Source: JBASTI01 sp964374025 (GTDB lineage Bacteria; Patescibacteriota; Minisyncoccia; Spechtbacterales; HO2-43-30). From it: a stretch of DNA of 64,000 nucleotides. The notes beneath the pieces are model-generated. The model was not told the DNA's origin. It made no database searches and was given only the letters and a program-made list of their open reading frames with translations. The stretch covers positions 1 through 64,000 of the forward strand of contig CAYJWU010000001.1 of assembly GCA_964374025.1 (NCBI GenBank). Reading direction: 5' to 3'. Below are positions 50,877 to 59,659 of the stretch, one piece after another. The position numbers and the translations under genes were made by a program. Each line of letters starts with the position of its first letter. Positions within the stretch are counted from its first letter, which is position 1.

Positions 50877-51971
50877 CTAGTTATCTTTTATAAACTTCAG
50901 GATTTGCCGCGCTCTATGATCCCAGCTATATGCCGCAACCTCCTGCCGCGCGCGAGCCGCGATCATTTTAGCCTTCTCTTTATTATCAAATATGTATTTT
51001 ATGGCTTCAGCCAATGCTTTGGGATTATCAGGTTCAACTAAAATAGAATTGTTCTCGTTCAAAATCTCGCGGATTGAAGGCAAGTCCGAAGCTACAATAG
51101 GCCGGCCAGAGGCCATATACTCAAAAAGTTTCAATGGCGAAGTCCAGAATTTCGAAATATCATACTTTGCCGAGTTTGGCAAAATAAGAACATCAGCGGC
51201 CCCTAACCAACAAGGGATATCTTTGTGTTGCCGGTGTTCTTGAAACTTCACATTCGACAAATCTTTTCCCGCACCTCCCACGATATATACAATTATGTCT
51301 CCCGGTAAATATTGGGCGGCCTTAACCAACGTATTTACGCCTTTCCATGGATACAAACGTCCGGTATATAAAATTATTTTTTTATCTTGCGGCAAAGCAA
51401 ATTTTTTACGACATTCTTCTTTGGTTTCCAAAATAGCAAATTCAGAAACATCTACTCCGTCGGGTGCTACCAGTATCTTAACCTCGCTTATTCCGCGCCT
51501 CGCGAAAACCTCTTTGAGATGCCTGGTAATAGTTATAATACCCCTCGCTCTCCCGATAAAAAATAATCCTGCCTGAACTTTTGTGTGCGCCTCGTAAAAA
51601 ATACTCTTCCGGAAAAAAACAAAGGCAAAAGCTACGAATTTATCCCGCGTATATATTATATTGCCACTTCGCGCCAGTAAATAAAAGCTTACAAAAAACA
51701 AAAACGATAATTCGGTCAACCAAAAGGCCACAGGTCCCAGAAACTTATCCAGTATAATAAAATCAATGCAGGGGACTTTTTTTATTGTAAAATTTCTCTT
51801 CACGCCATAATACTCAAAGGAATCTTGCCGGATCGGATTTATGCGCCTTGGAACCCACAACTCCACCTCGACTTTGTCGGTTCTCGCAAAGGCCTCGCAC
51901 ATCTTCATTATTTGGAGTCCGTGCGCCTTTTCGGTTGGAATCCTTGAACAATTTATATAAATTATTTTCAT
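50877..51971 (-). CDS. GT4 family glycosyltransferase, 364 aa
   Basis: GT-B transferase: MKIIYINCSRIPTEKAHGLQ at the start, VAPDGVDVSEF, ILYTGRLYPWKGVNTLVKA (C-terminal domain start) and SPLKLFEYMASGRPIVASD, in which the usual first Glu of the ExxxxxxxE motif is replaced by a Ser/Pro-type sequence, as in many GT4 members. A hydrophobic stretch at about 85-102 may associate with the membrane. The start is ATG 51971, one base after the asparagine synthase stop; a TTG at 51980 is less likely. Confidence 0.92.
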   Translation of the reverse strand: MKIIYINCSRIPTEKAHGLQIMKMCEAFARTDKVEVELWVPRRINPIRQDSFEYYGVKRNFTIKKVPCIDFIILDKFLGPVAFWLTELSFLFFVSFYLLARSGNIIYTRDKFVAFAFVFFRKSIFYEAHTKVQAGLFFIGRARGIITITRHLKEVFARRGISEVKILVAPDGVDVSEFAILETKEECRKKFALPQDKKIILYTGRLYPWKGVNTLVKAAQYLPGDIIVYIVGGAGKDLSNVKFQEHRQHKDIPCWLGAADVLILPNSAKYDISKFWTSPLKLFEYMASGRPIVASDLPSIREILNENNSILVEPDNPKALAEAIKYIFDNKEKAKMIAARARQEVAAYSWDHRARQILKFIKDN

Positions 51972-51972
51972 G

Positions 51973-53832
51973 TCAGCCAAAAAACTTTTTATGCCATACT
52001 TGAAATGTTAAAAGCGACCAAAGCGTATCTAAATTATATTGCTTCTTCGCTATATGGCGATCAAGCATTTCGCGTATTGCCGTAAAATTCAAATATTGCG
52101 ATGTTTCACTGCAATACGAAGAAGAGAGGACTTCGTAGGCAAAATCTTTCATCCCCTCTCGAAGCCATATTGAAGCCGGAGAGAACCAACCCTTTTTGTC
52201 CTTATTTATGATATGCGGGGGTAAATATTTTGCCATGGCCTTTCGGAAAATCTGCTTATTTTTACTGCCCCCTCCCACCTTATATTTTGTAGGTATAGTA
52301 AAAGCAAGCTCTACTAATCTATGGTCAAGAATTGGCACCCTCTCCTCCAATCCATGCGCCATCGTCATTTTGTCAGAACGCATCAATGATTCGTCCGGAA
52401 GCCAACGCGCGAGATCAAGATACATCAAATATTTTCCGAAATCCTTAAATCTATTTCCGGGAAAATAACTTTCGAGATGTATATTAAAGCGATCCGGATC
52501 AAAAACACGCGGATTTAATACCTTGCTTAGAGTGTCGCTCTTTTCGCTCATAAAAAGCAGGTATCGCTCAAAGGTCTTTGGGACGTTGAGTTTATAATTC
52601 AAATCCTCTTTATTAAAAATATTTTCGAGAACCGCGGGCAAAAAATCCTTACGCAAGAAAGCCGGAAGAATCTGGTAAAAATCCAATAATTTACTGTAAT
52701 AATATCGCGGGTATCCGCCAAAAAGCTCGTCGCCTCCGTCACCCCCCAGAGCCACAACCACCTCTTTTCTCGCCTCCTTGGCCAAAAGGAATGTTGCAAT
52801 TTGAACGGGATTGGCCACCGGCTCATCCATATGGTACACAGTTTGCTCAAAGACATCTCTCGCCTCCTTGTCGCTCATAAATAATTCATGGTGATCGGTG
52901 TTGTAAAATTTGCCGGTTGCTCTCGCTAAATAAAAATCGCGGTTAAATTTATTTTCGAAAACCTCGCTTTTTCTTGATGAAGCAAAACCAACTGAAAATG
53001 TTTTGATTTTTGATGTCAGGATCTCGCTTGCCGCGCCCAAAACCGCGGTGGAGTCTATCCCTCCGGATAAAAAAATACCGACCGGCCTTTCCCCGACAAG
53101 CTGTCGTTTCACTGAATCAGAAAACAGTTCCCGGATTCCATTGACTAGATCCCGTTCGTTATTTACGCTATCGCCTCCTTCTATATCCCAATATCTTTTT
53201 ATTTCCAGGGAATTATTTTTATAAGTAAGAAAATGGCCCGGCTGAAGCTTGAATATATTCTTAAAAAGAGTTAACGGGCCCGGCACATAAAACATCTTAA
53301 AATACAGCGGGAAAGCGCTTTCTTCTATTGTTTTTTTAATTGGATGGCAAAGAATGGCTTTTATTTCAGAAGAAAAGATAAGTTTTTTACCGTCAAAATA
53401 ATAATACAGCGGCTTTACCCCAACCCTGTCGCGCGCAAGATACAGCATATTTTGATTTAAGTCCCAAAGGGCAAACGCGAATATGCCGTTCAAAAAGTCA
53501 ACGCATCTTTCGCGATGTTCTTCATACAAATGAACTATCACCTCCGTGTCTGTATCGGAATAAAAGGCGTGACCCTTCTTTTCTAAAACTCCGCGCAATT
53601 CTTTAAAATTATAAATTTCTCCGTTTAAAATAACGCAAATAGTTTTGTCTTCATTCCAAATCGGCTGACGGCCTCTTTCCGTAAGATCAATAATTGAAAG
53701 CCGGGCGCTGCCAAGAGATATTTCTTTATCGCAAAAACTGCCGTCTTGATCCGGCCCGCGATGCTTTGTCGCGCCAATCATATCTTGGATTAAATTCTCG
53801 TCTTTAAAATTAAACCCGTTTATCCCGCACAT
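51973..53832 (-). CDS. asnB: Glutamine-dependent asparagine synthase homologue, 619 aa
   Basis: Cys2 glutaminase domain (MCGINGF, KHRGPDQDG, LNGEIYN) and synthetase domain with FLSGGIDSTAVL and LGGDGGDELFGGY. It is clearly distinct from the homologue at 17121-19001, so the window has two. Located between GT4 genes, it is more likely to amidate a uronic-acid or amino-acid substituent of the glycan than to supply asparagine. Spacing to neighbours is 1 and 12 bp. Confidence 0.93.
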   Translation of the reverse strand: MCGINGFNFKDENLIQDMIGATKHRGPDQDGSFCDKEISLGSARLSIIDLTERGRQPIWNEDKTICVILNGEIYNFKELRGVLEKKGHAFYSDTDTEVIVHLYEEHRERCVDFLNGIFAFALWDLNQNMLYLARDRVGVKPLYYYFDGKKLIFSSEIKAILCHPIKKTIEESAFPLYFKMFYVPGPLTLFKNIFKLQPGHFLTYKNNSLEIKRYWDIEGGDSVNNERDLVNGIRELFSDSVKRQLVGERPVGIFLSGGIDSTAVLGAASEILTSKIKTFSVGFASSRKSEVFENKFNRDFYLARATGKFYNTDHHELFMSDKEARDVFEQTVYHMDEPVANPVQIATFLLAKEARKEVVVALGGDGGDELFGGYPRYYYSKLLDFYQILPAFLRKDFLPAVLENIFNKEDLNYKLNVPKTFERYLLFMSEKSDTLSKVLNPRVFDPDRFNIHLESYFPGNRFKDFGKYLMYLDLARWLPDESLMRSDKMTMAHGLEERVPILDHRLVELAFTIPTKYKVGGGSKNKQIFRKAMAKYLPPHIINKDKKGWFSPASIWLREGMKDFAYEVLSSSYCSETSQYLNFTAIREMLDRHIAKKQYNLDTLWSLLTFQVWHKKFFG

Positions 53833-53844
53833 AAATAATATAAA

Positions 53845-54906
53845 TCAGCTTTTGAAATACATAACAAAGTTTTCTATTAAATGATCGAGGTTATGATGTT
53901 TAGTAACGATCTTACGTAACTTCTGCGCAAGTACAGTTCGTTCTTCTTTTGGCAAAGCTAACAATTTTTTAATTTTATAAGCGCAACTTTTGTAATCACC
54001 TTCTTTAAATAACAAGCTTGGCCCGAACTTACGCAGCATAGGATAAAAAGCTTCATTGGATACAAGCACCAACGCGCCGCATGCCATGGCCTCAAGCACG
54101 GCCTTATCAATACTGCCAGTGCGACTCGAGTTAAGAAAAAGATCGGTGTCTCGGTAGTATCTTATGGTTTCGGAATGTTGTTTCGGACCCGCAAAAGAAA
54201 TAAATCTCTCCAGCCCCTTTTGTTTTACCAACTCTGCGAGCTTACCAAGATAATGCGGATGCTCCTTTGAAGATTTTGATCCCAAAATTATCATCTCTAT
54301 ATTTTCCGCGCCTTCCTCATTTATGAGAATATCCATGGCATCTATTTGCGTTTCAAGATTCTTTGATGGTTCGATTCTGCCAACAGTTAAAATTTTGTAG
54401 CGGCTATTTTGACCTTTGGAATCCGCGGAGGGATAAAAAATATTTACATCAATGCCATGTCCGCAAATCTCTACTTTTCTGCTTTTTGTCCTGAAACTTT
54501 CTTTGCTTGCCGTGTATACCCTGTCAACAAACTTTTCCGCAAGCCAAACTTTCCAATTTTTAGATTTATGCGTATACCACATCACCATCCTCTTGCCAAA
54601 AATTTTTACAAGAGGTGCGCTTGCGATTGCGTATATCGGGCACATGTGCACAAATACTCCATCGACATCTTTTAAATTCCTTAACAGGTACTTTTGCAAT
54701 CTAAAAAACTGACCGATTCTTGATGTGTTCCTCTCCTTGCCTATAGAGTAGACCTCAACATTATGCGGCAAATCAAATTCTCCCCTTGAAAGACACGCCA
54801 CATATAGTTTATCGGTCTTTTGCGCAAATTTTTCGATCCAGCGGTGGAAAAAACCGAGATTATCATCGCTTGTATCAACTTTTTGTGTAATAATGAGCAA
54901 TTTCAT
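53845..54906 (-). CDS. GT4 family glycosyltransferase, 353 aa
   Basis: GT-B fold with LLIITQKVDTSDDNLGFFHRW at the start (shown to 20 residues in part), EICGHGIDVNIFYP, ILTVGRIEPSKNLETQIDA and SIDKAVLEAMACGALVLVS (about 263-281), which carries the C-terminal Glu. The first catalytic-region His (VFVHMCPIY) is conserved. One sugar-transfer step in the glycan pathway is the likely role. It lies 4 bp after the next GT4 gene. Confidence 0.9.
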   Translation of the reverse strand: MKLLIITQKVDTSDDNLGFFHRWIEKFAQKTDKLYVACLSRGEFDLPHNVEVYSIGKERNTSRIGQFFRLQKYLLRNLKDVDGVFVHMCPIYAIASAPLVKIFGKRMVMWYTHKSKNWKVWLAEKFVDRVYTASKESFRTKSRKVEICGHGIDVNIFYPSADSKGQNSRYKILTVGRIEPSKNLETQIDAMDILINEEGAENIEMIILGSKSSKEHPHYLGKLAELVKQKGLERFISFAGPKQHSETIRYYRDTDLFLNSSRTGSIDKAVLEAMACGALVLVSNEAFYPMLRKFGPSLLFKEGDYKSCAYKIKKLLALPKEERTVLAQKLRKIVTKHHNLDHLIENFVMYFKS

Positions 54907-54910
54907 TTTT

Positions 54911-56002
54911 CTATGCGTTGATCATATCAATATAATTTTTGATATACTTTTCGTTTGAAAAGTTTTTGCGCACGAATCTTTGCCCTGCTTCCCCCATTCT
55001 TATTGCGTGATCCGGATTATCAATCAAATACGCTAATTTCAGAAATAAGGCATCTACATCTTTTGGTTCGATCAAGAATCCATTCTCGCCATCTCTTACA
55101 ACTTCTGACACCCCCCCAACCCTTGGAGCAATAACTGGCTTTCCCAGGGCCATTGCTTCTATAAACACACGCCCAAATCCTTCGTTCAATGAAGGAAGGG
55201 CAAATGCGTAACAATCCCTCATAACTTCCCTAACTTCATTAAGCGATAATTTTCCTGTAAAAATAACATTACCGCTAAGCCCTGAACTATAAGCTAAAAG
55301 CTCTAAACTCTTTTTTGACGGCCCGTCTCCCCCGATAACGAGTTTAAAATTCGGAAATTGTTTATGAATCCGCGAAAAAGCGCCTATTAAAGTTTCTATA
55401 TTCTTAATAGGAGAAAGTACCGCTATTGCTGCCACATAATTTTTAAAACTTACATTCTTTTCCCCTAAAAAAACATCAATATCCGTAAAGGCTGGAAAAA
55501 CAAAATACTTCTTATTGGGAAAATGCGGCCGTATTTCTCCTTGCGAAATAAAGGTAATTGTGCGAATTTTATCCGCTTGTCCCAGTGTCCACATTCCAAG
55601 ACGCGGAACGATTTTGCGCAAAAGAGGAAATGGGAGCCGATTACGGGTTAGAAATGGCACTTTACGCCAATCTCCATGAATTTCAATAATAAGCTCCTTC
55701 CTAAATACAATTTTTAAAAAAGCGCCAACAATGCCTTCTGTTAAGGGGCCCTGGCAAACTATAGTATCTACCTTTTTAGTAAGGCACAAGTAACTCCCGA
55801 GAACAATTGCCGCAGGCAAATATATAAATCTAGATCTTATAAGATAAAAGTAGCATCCCCAAATGTACTTCGGAAAGGACTTTCCCCTGCCAATGACGAA
55901 TACATTTATGCCCTTACTTAATCCCTCAAATTTCTTCTCGAGATGTTGGGTAGATTCACCTTTCTCATATTTGGTTATGCTAATAAAAAGCACGTTTTTC
56001 AT
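54911..56002 (-). CDS. GT4 family glycosyltransferase, 363 aa
   Basis: GT-B transferase: VLFISITKYEKGEST, VFPAFTDIDVF, NYVAAIAVLSPIKNIETLI, VIGGDGPSKKSLELL and the ExxxxxxxE motif NEGFGRVFIEAMALGKPVIAP (about 270-290, 20 core residues). A hydrophobic segment at about 46-68 may anchor it. DNA at about 55287-55308 carries a copy of the AGCTTTTAGC-type repeat encoding LELLAYSSG. It overlaps the deacetylase gene by 4 nt. Confidence 0.9.
   Translation of the reverse strand: MKNVLFISITKYEKGESTQHLEKKFEGLSKGINVFVIGRGKSFPKYIWGCYFYLIRSRFIYLPAAIVLGSYLCLTKKVDTIVCQGPLTEGIVGAFLKIVFRKELIIEIHGDWRKVPFLTRNRLPFPLLRKIVPRLGMWTLGQADKIRTITFISQGEIRPHFPNKKYFVFPAFTDIDVFLGEKNVSFKNYVAAIAVLSPIKNIETLIGAFSRIHKQFPNFKLVIGGDGPSKKSLELLAYSSGLSGNVIFTGKLSLNEVREVMRDCYAFALPSLNEGFGRVFIEAMALGKPVIAPRVGGVSEVVRDGENGFLIEPKDVDALFLKLAYLIDNPDHAIRMGEAGQRFVRKNFSNEKYIKNYIDMINA
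55287..55308. repeat. Possible AGCTTTTAGC-type repeat copy in a GT4 gene
   Basis: The minus strand here contains gcttttagcttatag, identical to 6034-6048 in murB (where it is on the plus strand). The protein shows no obvious extra residues at this place, so it could be a substitution-type copy or chance. Confidence 0.35.
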
Positions 56003-56784
56003 AACCTTTTAAAAATATTTCTAAAAAAACCATACCACGGAGATAAAAGCGCCTTAAATTGTAAGTCACTAACAGCGTTGTTCAGAGGTACGCGCGGCAA
56101 TAAACGCGGATCGGAAGCCCTGGATACAATCCCGGTTTTTGAAGTAAAGGCAATTTTAAAACCCAATTCCTCTAACGCCCTAACAACGGTTTTATTAACT
56201 TTTCCTCTTGGGTAGCAAAAAGAATCTACGGGTTTTGCGGTATATTCTTCGAGAATCCGTTTTGATTCTTTTATTTCGTACATTAATGCCTCGGCATCTA
56301 AATCTGGCAGGTTAGCATGCGTATGTCCATGCGCCCCAAACTCAATACCGCGCCTGGCTAGGGATTGAATCTCGTCGGCATTCATCATGGGAAGTACGGG
56401 CACATCTTTCCTGCAAAAATTATTCACCCCGCCGATATGCGCGGTGGAAACAAAGATTACTGCCGAAAAATTATATTCGCCGAGTTTATCCGCTGCCGCG
56501 ATGTTATTCTTATATCCATCATCAAAAGTAATAAGAACTTTTCTCGCATCTTTTTTAAAACTCTTATTCATTAAATAATTTTTGAATTCATTAAGCGATA
56601 AGGTCGTGTAGCCTTGCGAATGAAAATATTTTATGAATCTTTGAAATCTGTCGCTCGAAATTGAAATAACTGACCCGCTCTCATCCACTGAATGAAAAAA
56701 CAAAACAGGCAACCCTGCTCGTGGAAAAAATTTATGGAGCAAGCATATAAGCAGGAACAACGCGGGTTTTAAAAAATGTATCAT
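55999..56784 (-). CDS. NodB-type polysaccharide deacetylase, 261 aa
   Basis: NodB homology domain: motif 1 ITFDDGYKNN (D89/D90 region), motif 2 HGHTHANL with the metal His pair, motif 3 SFCYPRGKVN. A hydrophobic N-terminus (ALFLLICLLHKFF) could be a membrane anchor. Removes acetyl groups from N-acetyl sugars of a glycan or peptidoglycan. It overlaps the GT4 gene before and the fused GT4 gene after by 4 nt each, so it is translated within the assembly operon. A second deacetylase is at 60605. Confidence 0.92.
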   Translation of the reverse strand: MIHFLKPALFLLICLLHKFFPRAGLPVLFFHSVDESGSVISISSDRFQRFIKYFHSQGYTTLSLNEFKNYLMNKSFKKDARKVLITFDDGYKNNIAAADKLGEYNFSAVIFVSTAHIGGVNNFCRKDVPVLPMMNADEIQSLARRGIEFGAHGHTHANLPDLDAEALMYEIKESKRILEEYTAKPVDSFCYPRGKVNKTVVRALEELGFKIAFTSKTGIVSRASDPRLLPRVPLNNAVSDLQFKALLSPWYGFFRNIFKRL

Positions 56785-58952
56785 TTTTCGAATAAATTAA
56801 TGTGCTCGCTCGCCACATCGGCAAAACTTCTTGTCGTATCCATGTTCATAATTACATTCTCATAATCCTGCCACTTTTTTGCGTCTAATAGAAAAAGAAT
56901 AGCGAAAATCAATTCTTTTTTATCCTTGGGATTAAAAGTCATAATGTTAGCCAAAACATTCTCCGGCAAACCGTTCTCTCTTGTGGCGATAACCGGAGTT
57001 CCCGCGGCACAGCTTTCAAGCACAAGATTTGGAGTAACCTCTGACAGCGACGGCACAACAACGAGCCAGCTCCGTTTAATTTCCCGGATAAGAACATCTC
57101 GGGAAAGCGCCCCCACCATTAAAACGTCGTCTTTCAGTCCGAGTTCATATATCGCTTTGTTCAATTCCCGCGCTTCGGGCCCATCGCCAATAATTTTTAA
57201 TGTTATTTTTGACTTCGCGAATCTTTTTACTTCTTTAAAAGCATGCAGCAAAAAGTTTATGTTCTTCAACTTGAGAAGTCTCCCTGCGTATAGAAGTACA
57301 AGGTTTTCTGGAAAACTTCTCTCCCTTTTGTCTATTTCGGGATACGAATTTTCTATGACATGTATTCTACGGCCGTTTAACCCGTAGTAACGAATATACA
57401 ATTCCTTCAAAAAACTAGAGGTAAATATTACAAAATTGCAGCGCCTGAACAAAACCCTGAGGATTCCAAAAATTATTTTCTCTCTTTTGGACTTCTTATA
57501 CGCCTCATAAAACAATCTAAGCGGCGCGTCTGTTCTGCCGCGCTCTACCGCTCTTTCCCAAAGAAAATCACCGCCCACTCTTAGGGCTAATTTTTTACCG
57601 CGCAATTTAGCGGCAAGAAAGGCTGGGAGAAGGATTTTGGGCGAGGAGCTTAGGGCATAACAGATTTCGAAATTTCGTAGAGATAAAAATATTTTTCTAA
57701 ACGAGCAAGCCTGCCTTCCGCTTATAACATCGGCTTCATACCCCCTTCTTTTAAGTTCCGACAAAAGTTTCTCGGCATAATATGATGGTCCGCCGATATC
57801 CGGCGGAAATATGCTTGTGAGTAGCAATATTCTCGGGGAAGATATGCCTTTGTACATTGAACCAACCCTCGAGGCGATGTTATTCCACGAATATCCTGAA
57901 GCTTTTTTAACTCCCTCTCTAGCCAGCAAATCCGCGGTCTTGGAATTATCTAAAATAAATCGCAGGGCTTGAGCTAATGAACTCGCGTTGGCGGGAAGGG
58001 CCAATAATCCCGTCTTTTTGTCTTCAACTAATTCCGCGAGGCTCCCAACACTCGTTGCGATAACCGGAATCCCAGAAGCCATCGCTTCAATGGCCGTAAT
58101 CCCAAACCCTTCTGACAGCGATGGCATTACAAATACATCGGCTATGTGGTAATAATGCGGGATATCGTCGTGCCTGATTGCGCCTACGAATTGGACAGAA
58201 TCTATAACGGCGAGTTTCTCTGCCTGCCTCTCAAGATTTACGCGCTCACTGCCATTGCCTACTAAAACGAACTTGATATTCCGGCCCCCTTTTTTTAGAA
58301 TTGAAAGTGCTTCTATAAGATATTTATGCCCCTTAACCTTCTCTAGGCGCCCCACGCTCAAAATAGTAAACTCGCTTTTTATGTGGGGGGTTTCACCCCC
58401 CACATAAAAAAACTTTTTCAAATCAACTCCATTCGGTATTATTTCTATATTTTTAACGCCGAGTTTTCTAAACCCTTCGTAAACAGCCCGGCTTGAAGCA
58501 ATACACAGCCGCGCCCGCCTATATATTATGCGTGATGCCAGTTTTGAAATAGAATTGTTCCAGATAACGCTCTGCTCCGTGCCTATAAACGGCTTTCGTG
58601 TAATCATTGATATAAAACATCCCATCAGCGCGCTTACAAAACCATGACAATGAAATATATCAACACAACGTACAAGCAAAAACGAACGAAAAGCAATAAA
58701 CGGAACCGCGCTTGCGATATATAAAATAGATGAGTGCGACAAATCCTGAAGCGAAAATAACGAAGTGCGATAAATCGTAACATTGTTTTTCTTTTCGAAA
58801 TTGGGAGCCCCATTCACGCGACCCGTTACGACAATAATACGTAAATCCTCCGGCTGACGCTCGGCAATATTTTGCGACCACTGCTCAAGTCCGCCGATAA
58901 CGGGAGGGTAATGCAATATGGGGTATAGAATCGTTAGCTTTTTTGAAAACAT
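56781..58952 (-). CDS. Tandem GT4-GT4 fused glycosyltransferase, 723 aa
   Basis: Two complete GT-B modules in one chain. Module 1 (about 1-375): HYPPVIGGLEQWSQNIAE, IIPNGVDLKKF, ILSVGRLEKVKGHKYLIEA, SEGFGITAIEAMASGIPVIA. Module 2 (about 380-723): RILLLTSIFPPDIGGPSYYAEKL, LLYAGRLLKLKNINFLLHA, SEVTPNLVLESCAAGTPVIA. Each has its own nucleotide site, so the protein may add two successive sugars. A 35-bp palindrome (58376-58410) lies in frame at about residues 181-192. Start ATG 58952; overlaps 19 bp with the methyltransferase and 4 nt with the deacetylase. Confidence 0.92.
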   Translation of the reverse strand: MFSKKLTILYPILHYPPVIGGLEQWSQNIAERQPEDLRIIVVTGRVNGAPNFEKKNNVTIYRTSLFSLQDLSHSSILYIASAVPFIAFRSFLLVRCVDIFHCHGFVSALMGCFISMITRKPFIGTEQSVIWNNSISKLASRIIYRRARLCIASSRAVYEGFRKLGVKNIEIIPNGVDLKKFFYVGGETPHIKSEFTILSVGRLEKVKGHKYLIEALSILKKGGRNIKFVLVGNGSERVNLERQAEKLAVIDSVQFVGAIRHDDIPHYYHIADVFVMPSLSEGFGITAIEAMASGIPVIATSVGSLAELVEDKKTGLLALPANASSLAQALRFILDNSKTADLLAREGVKKASGYSWNNIASRVGSMYKGISSPRILLLTSIFPPDIGGPSYYAEKLLSELKRRGYEADVISGRQACSFRKIFLSLRNFEICYALSSSPKILLPAFLAAKLRGKKLALRVGGDFLWERAVERGRTDAPLRLFYEAYKKSKREKIIFGILRVLFRRCNFVIFTSSFLKELYIRYYGLNGRRIHVIENSYPEIDKRERSFPENLVLLYAGRLLKLKNINFLLHAFKEVKRFAKSKITLKIIGDGPEARELNKAIYELGLKDDVLMVGALSRDVLIREIKRSWLVVVPSLSEVTPNLVLESCAAGTPVIATRENGLPENVLANIMTFNPKDKKELIFAILFLLDAKKWQDYENVIMNMDTTRSFADVASEHINLFEK
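58376..58410. repeat. 35-bp perfect palindrome in frame in the fused GT4 gene
   Basis: Arms of 16 bp (58376-58391 and 58395-58410) surround ttc; the core is ggggggt-ttc-acccccc. It is translated as FYVGGETPHIK between VDLKKF and SEFTILSVGRLEK, where GT4 enzymes usually have a shorter link between domains. No family relationship with the REPs near 6310-7123 beyond the G-run/C-run layout. Confidence 0.75.
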
Positions 58953-59659
58953 ACAAGACGTACCCTCCCTAAAATTCTGCTAGAAACTCTACCTATAGTC
59001 TTATCAAAGAAAATAAGGGCTCCGGGGGGCAAGAAGTTGACGGGCGGGTATGTATTAAATAATTTTTGAGAAATAAAATTAAGATTGTATCGCGTAAAAT
59101 ACTTGGAGATTCCCCTGACCGTCGCGTCATTATAGTATTTCCCCTCTTCGTTTACTAATTTTTTCCATTTGACTGCAAAATTTGCAATCTTATATAGACT
59201 TAAATAATTAATAAAGTCGCATACAAGAAATCCGCCGGGCTTAAGTACCCTAGAAACTTCTGCTTGCGCCCCCTTATAAGTCGCGGCCGAAGCATACCCA
59301 AAACTGACAACCACATCGAAATAGTTACTGGGATAAGCAAGAGAGTATACATCCCCCTGTTCTATTTTAATTTTTCCCATAAGACCCGCGCGTTTTACAT
59401 TGTCTCTTGCCCCGCCCACGCATACTTTACTTATATCACACCCAATAATTCTAAAATTCGCGCGTTTCGCAAGGAGCATATCCACTTCTCCAAAACCGCA
59501 GCCAACATCCAGCATGAGTCCGTCTCGCCTTTTGCCCAATAACTTTAACGCGTTATCCGCCGTAAGCGAAAAAGTGGCTTTTTTGGAGGAGCTCTGCGTA
59601 TCAACGCTTTTTGCGTATTTCTCCCATTTAGTTTTTCGCAAAATTATATCTTCGCCCAT
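58934..59659 (-). CDS. SAM-dependent methyltransferase, 241 aa
   Basis: MLDVGCGFGEVDMLLAKR (about 49-66) and IIGCDISKVCVGGARDN, then FDVVVSFGYASA and KPGGFLVCDFINY define a type 11 class I methyltransferase. It overlaps the acyltransferase gene upstream by 16 bp and the fused GT4 downstream by 19 bp, so it is well embedded in the operon. Substrate unknown; a sugar or lipid-linked intermediate is likely. Confidence 0.88.
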   Translation of the reverse strand: MGEDIILRKTKWEKYAKSVDTQSSSKKATFSLTADNALKLLGKRRDGLMLDVGCGFGEVDMLLAKRANFRIIGCDISKVCVGGARDNVKRAGLMGKIKIEQGDVYSLAYPSNYFDVVVSFGYASAATYKGAQAEVSRVLKPGGFLVCDFINYLSLYKIANFAVKWKKLVNEEGKYYNDATVRGISKYFTRYNLNFISQKLFNTYPPVNFLPPGALIFFDKTIGRVSSRILGRVRLVCFQKS

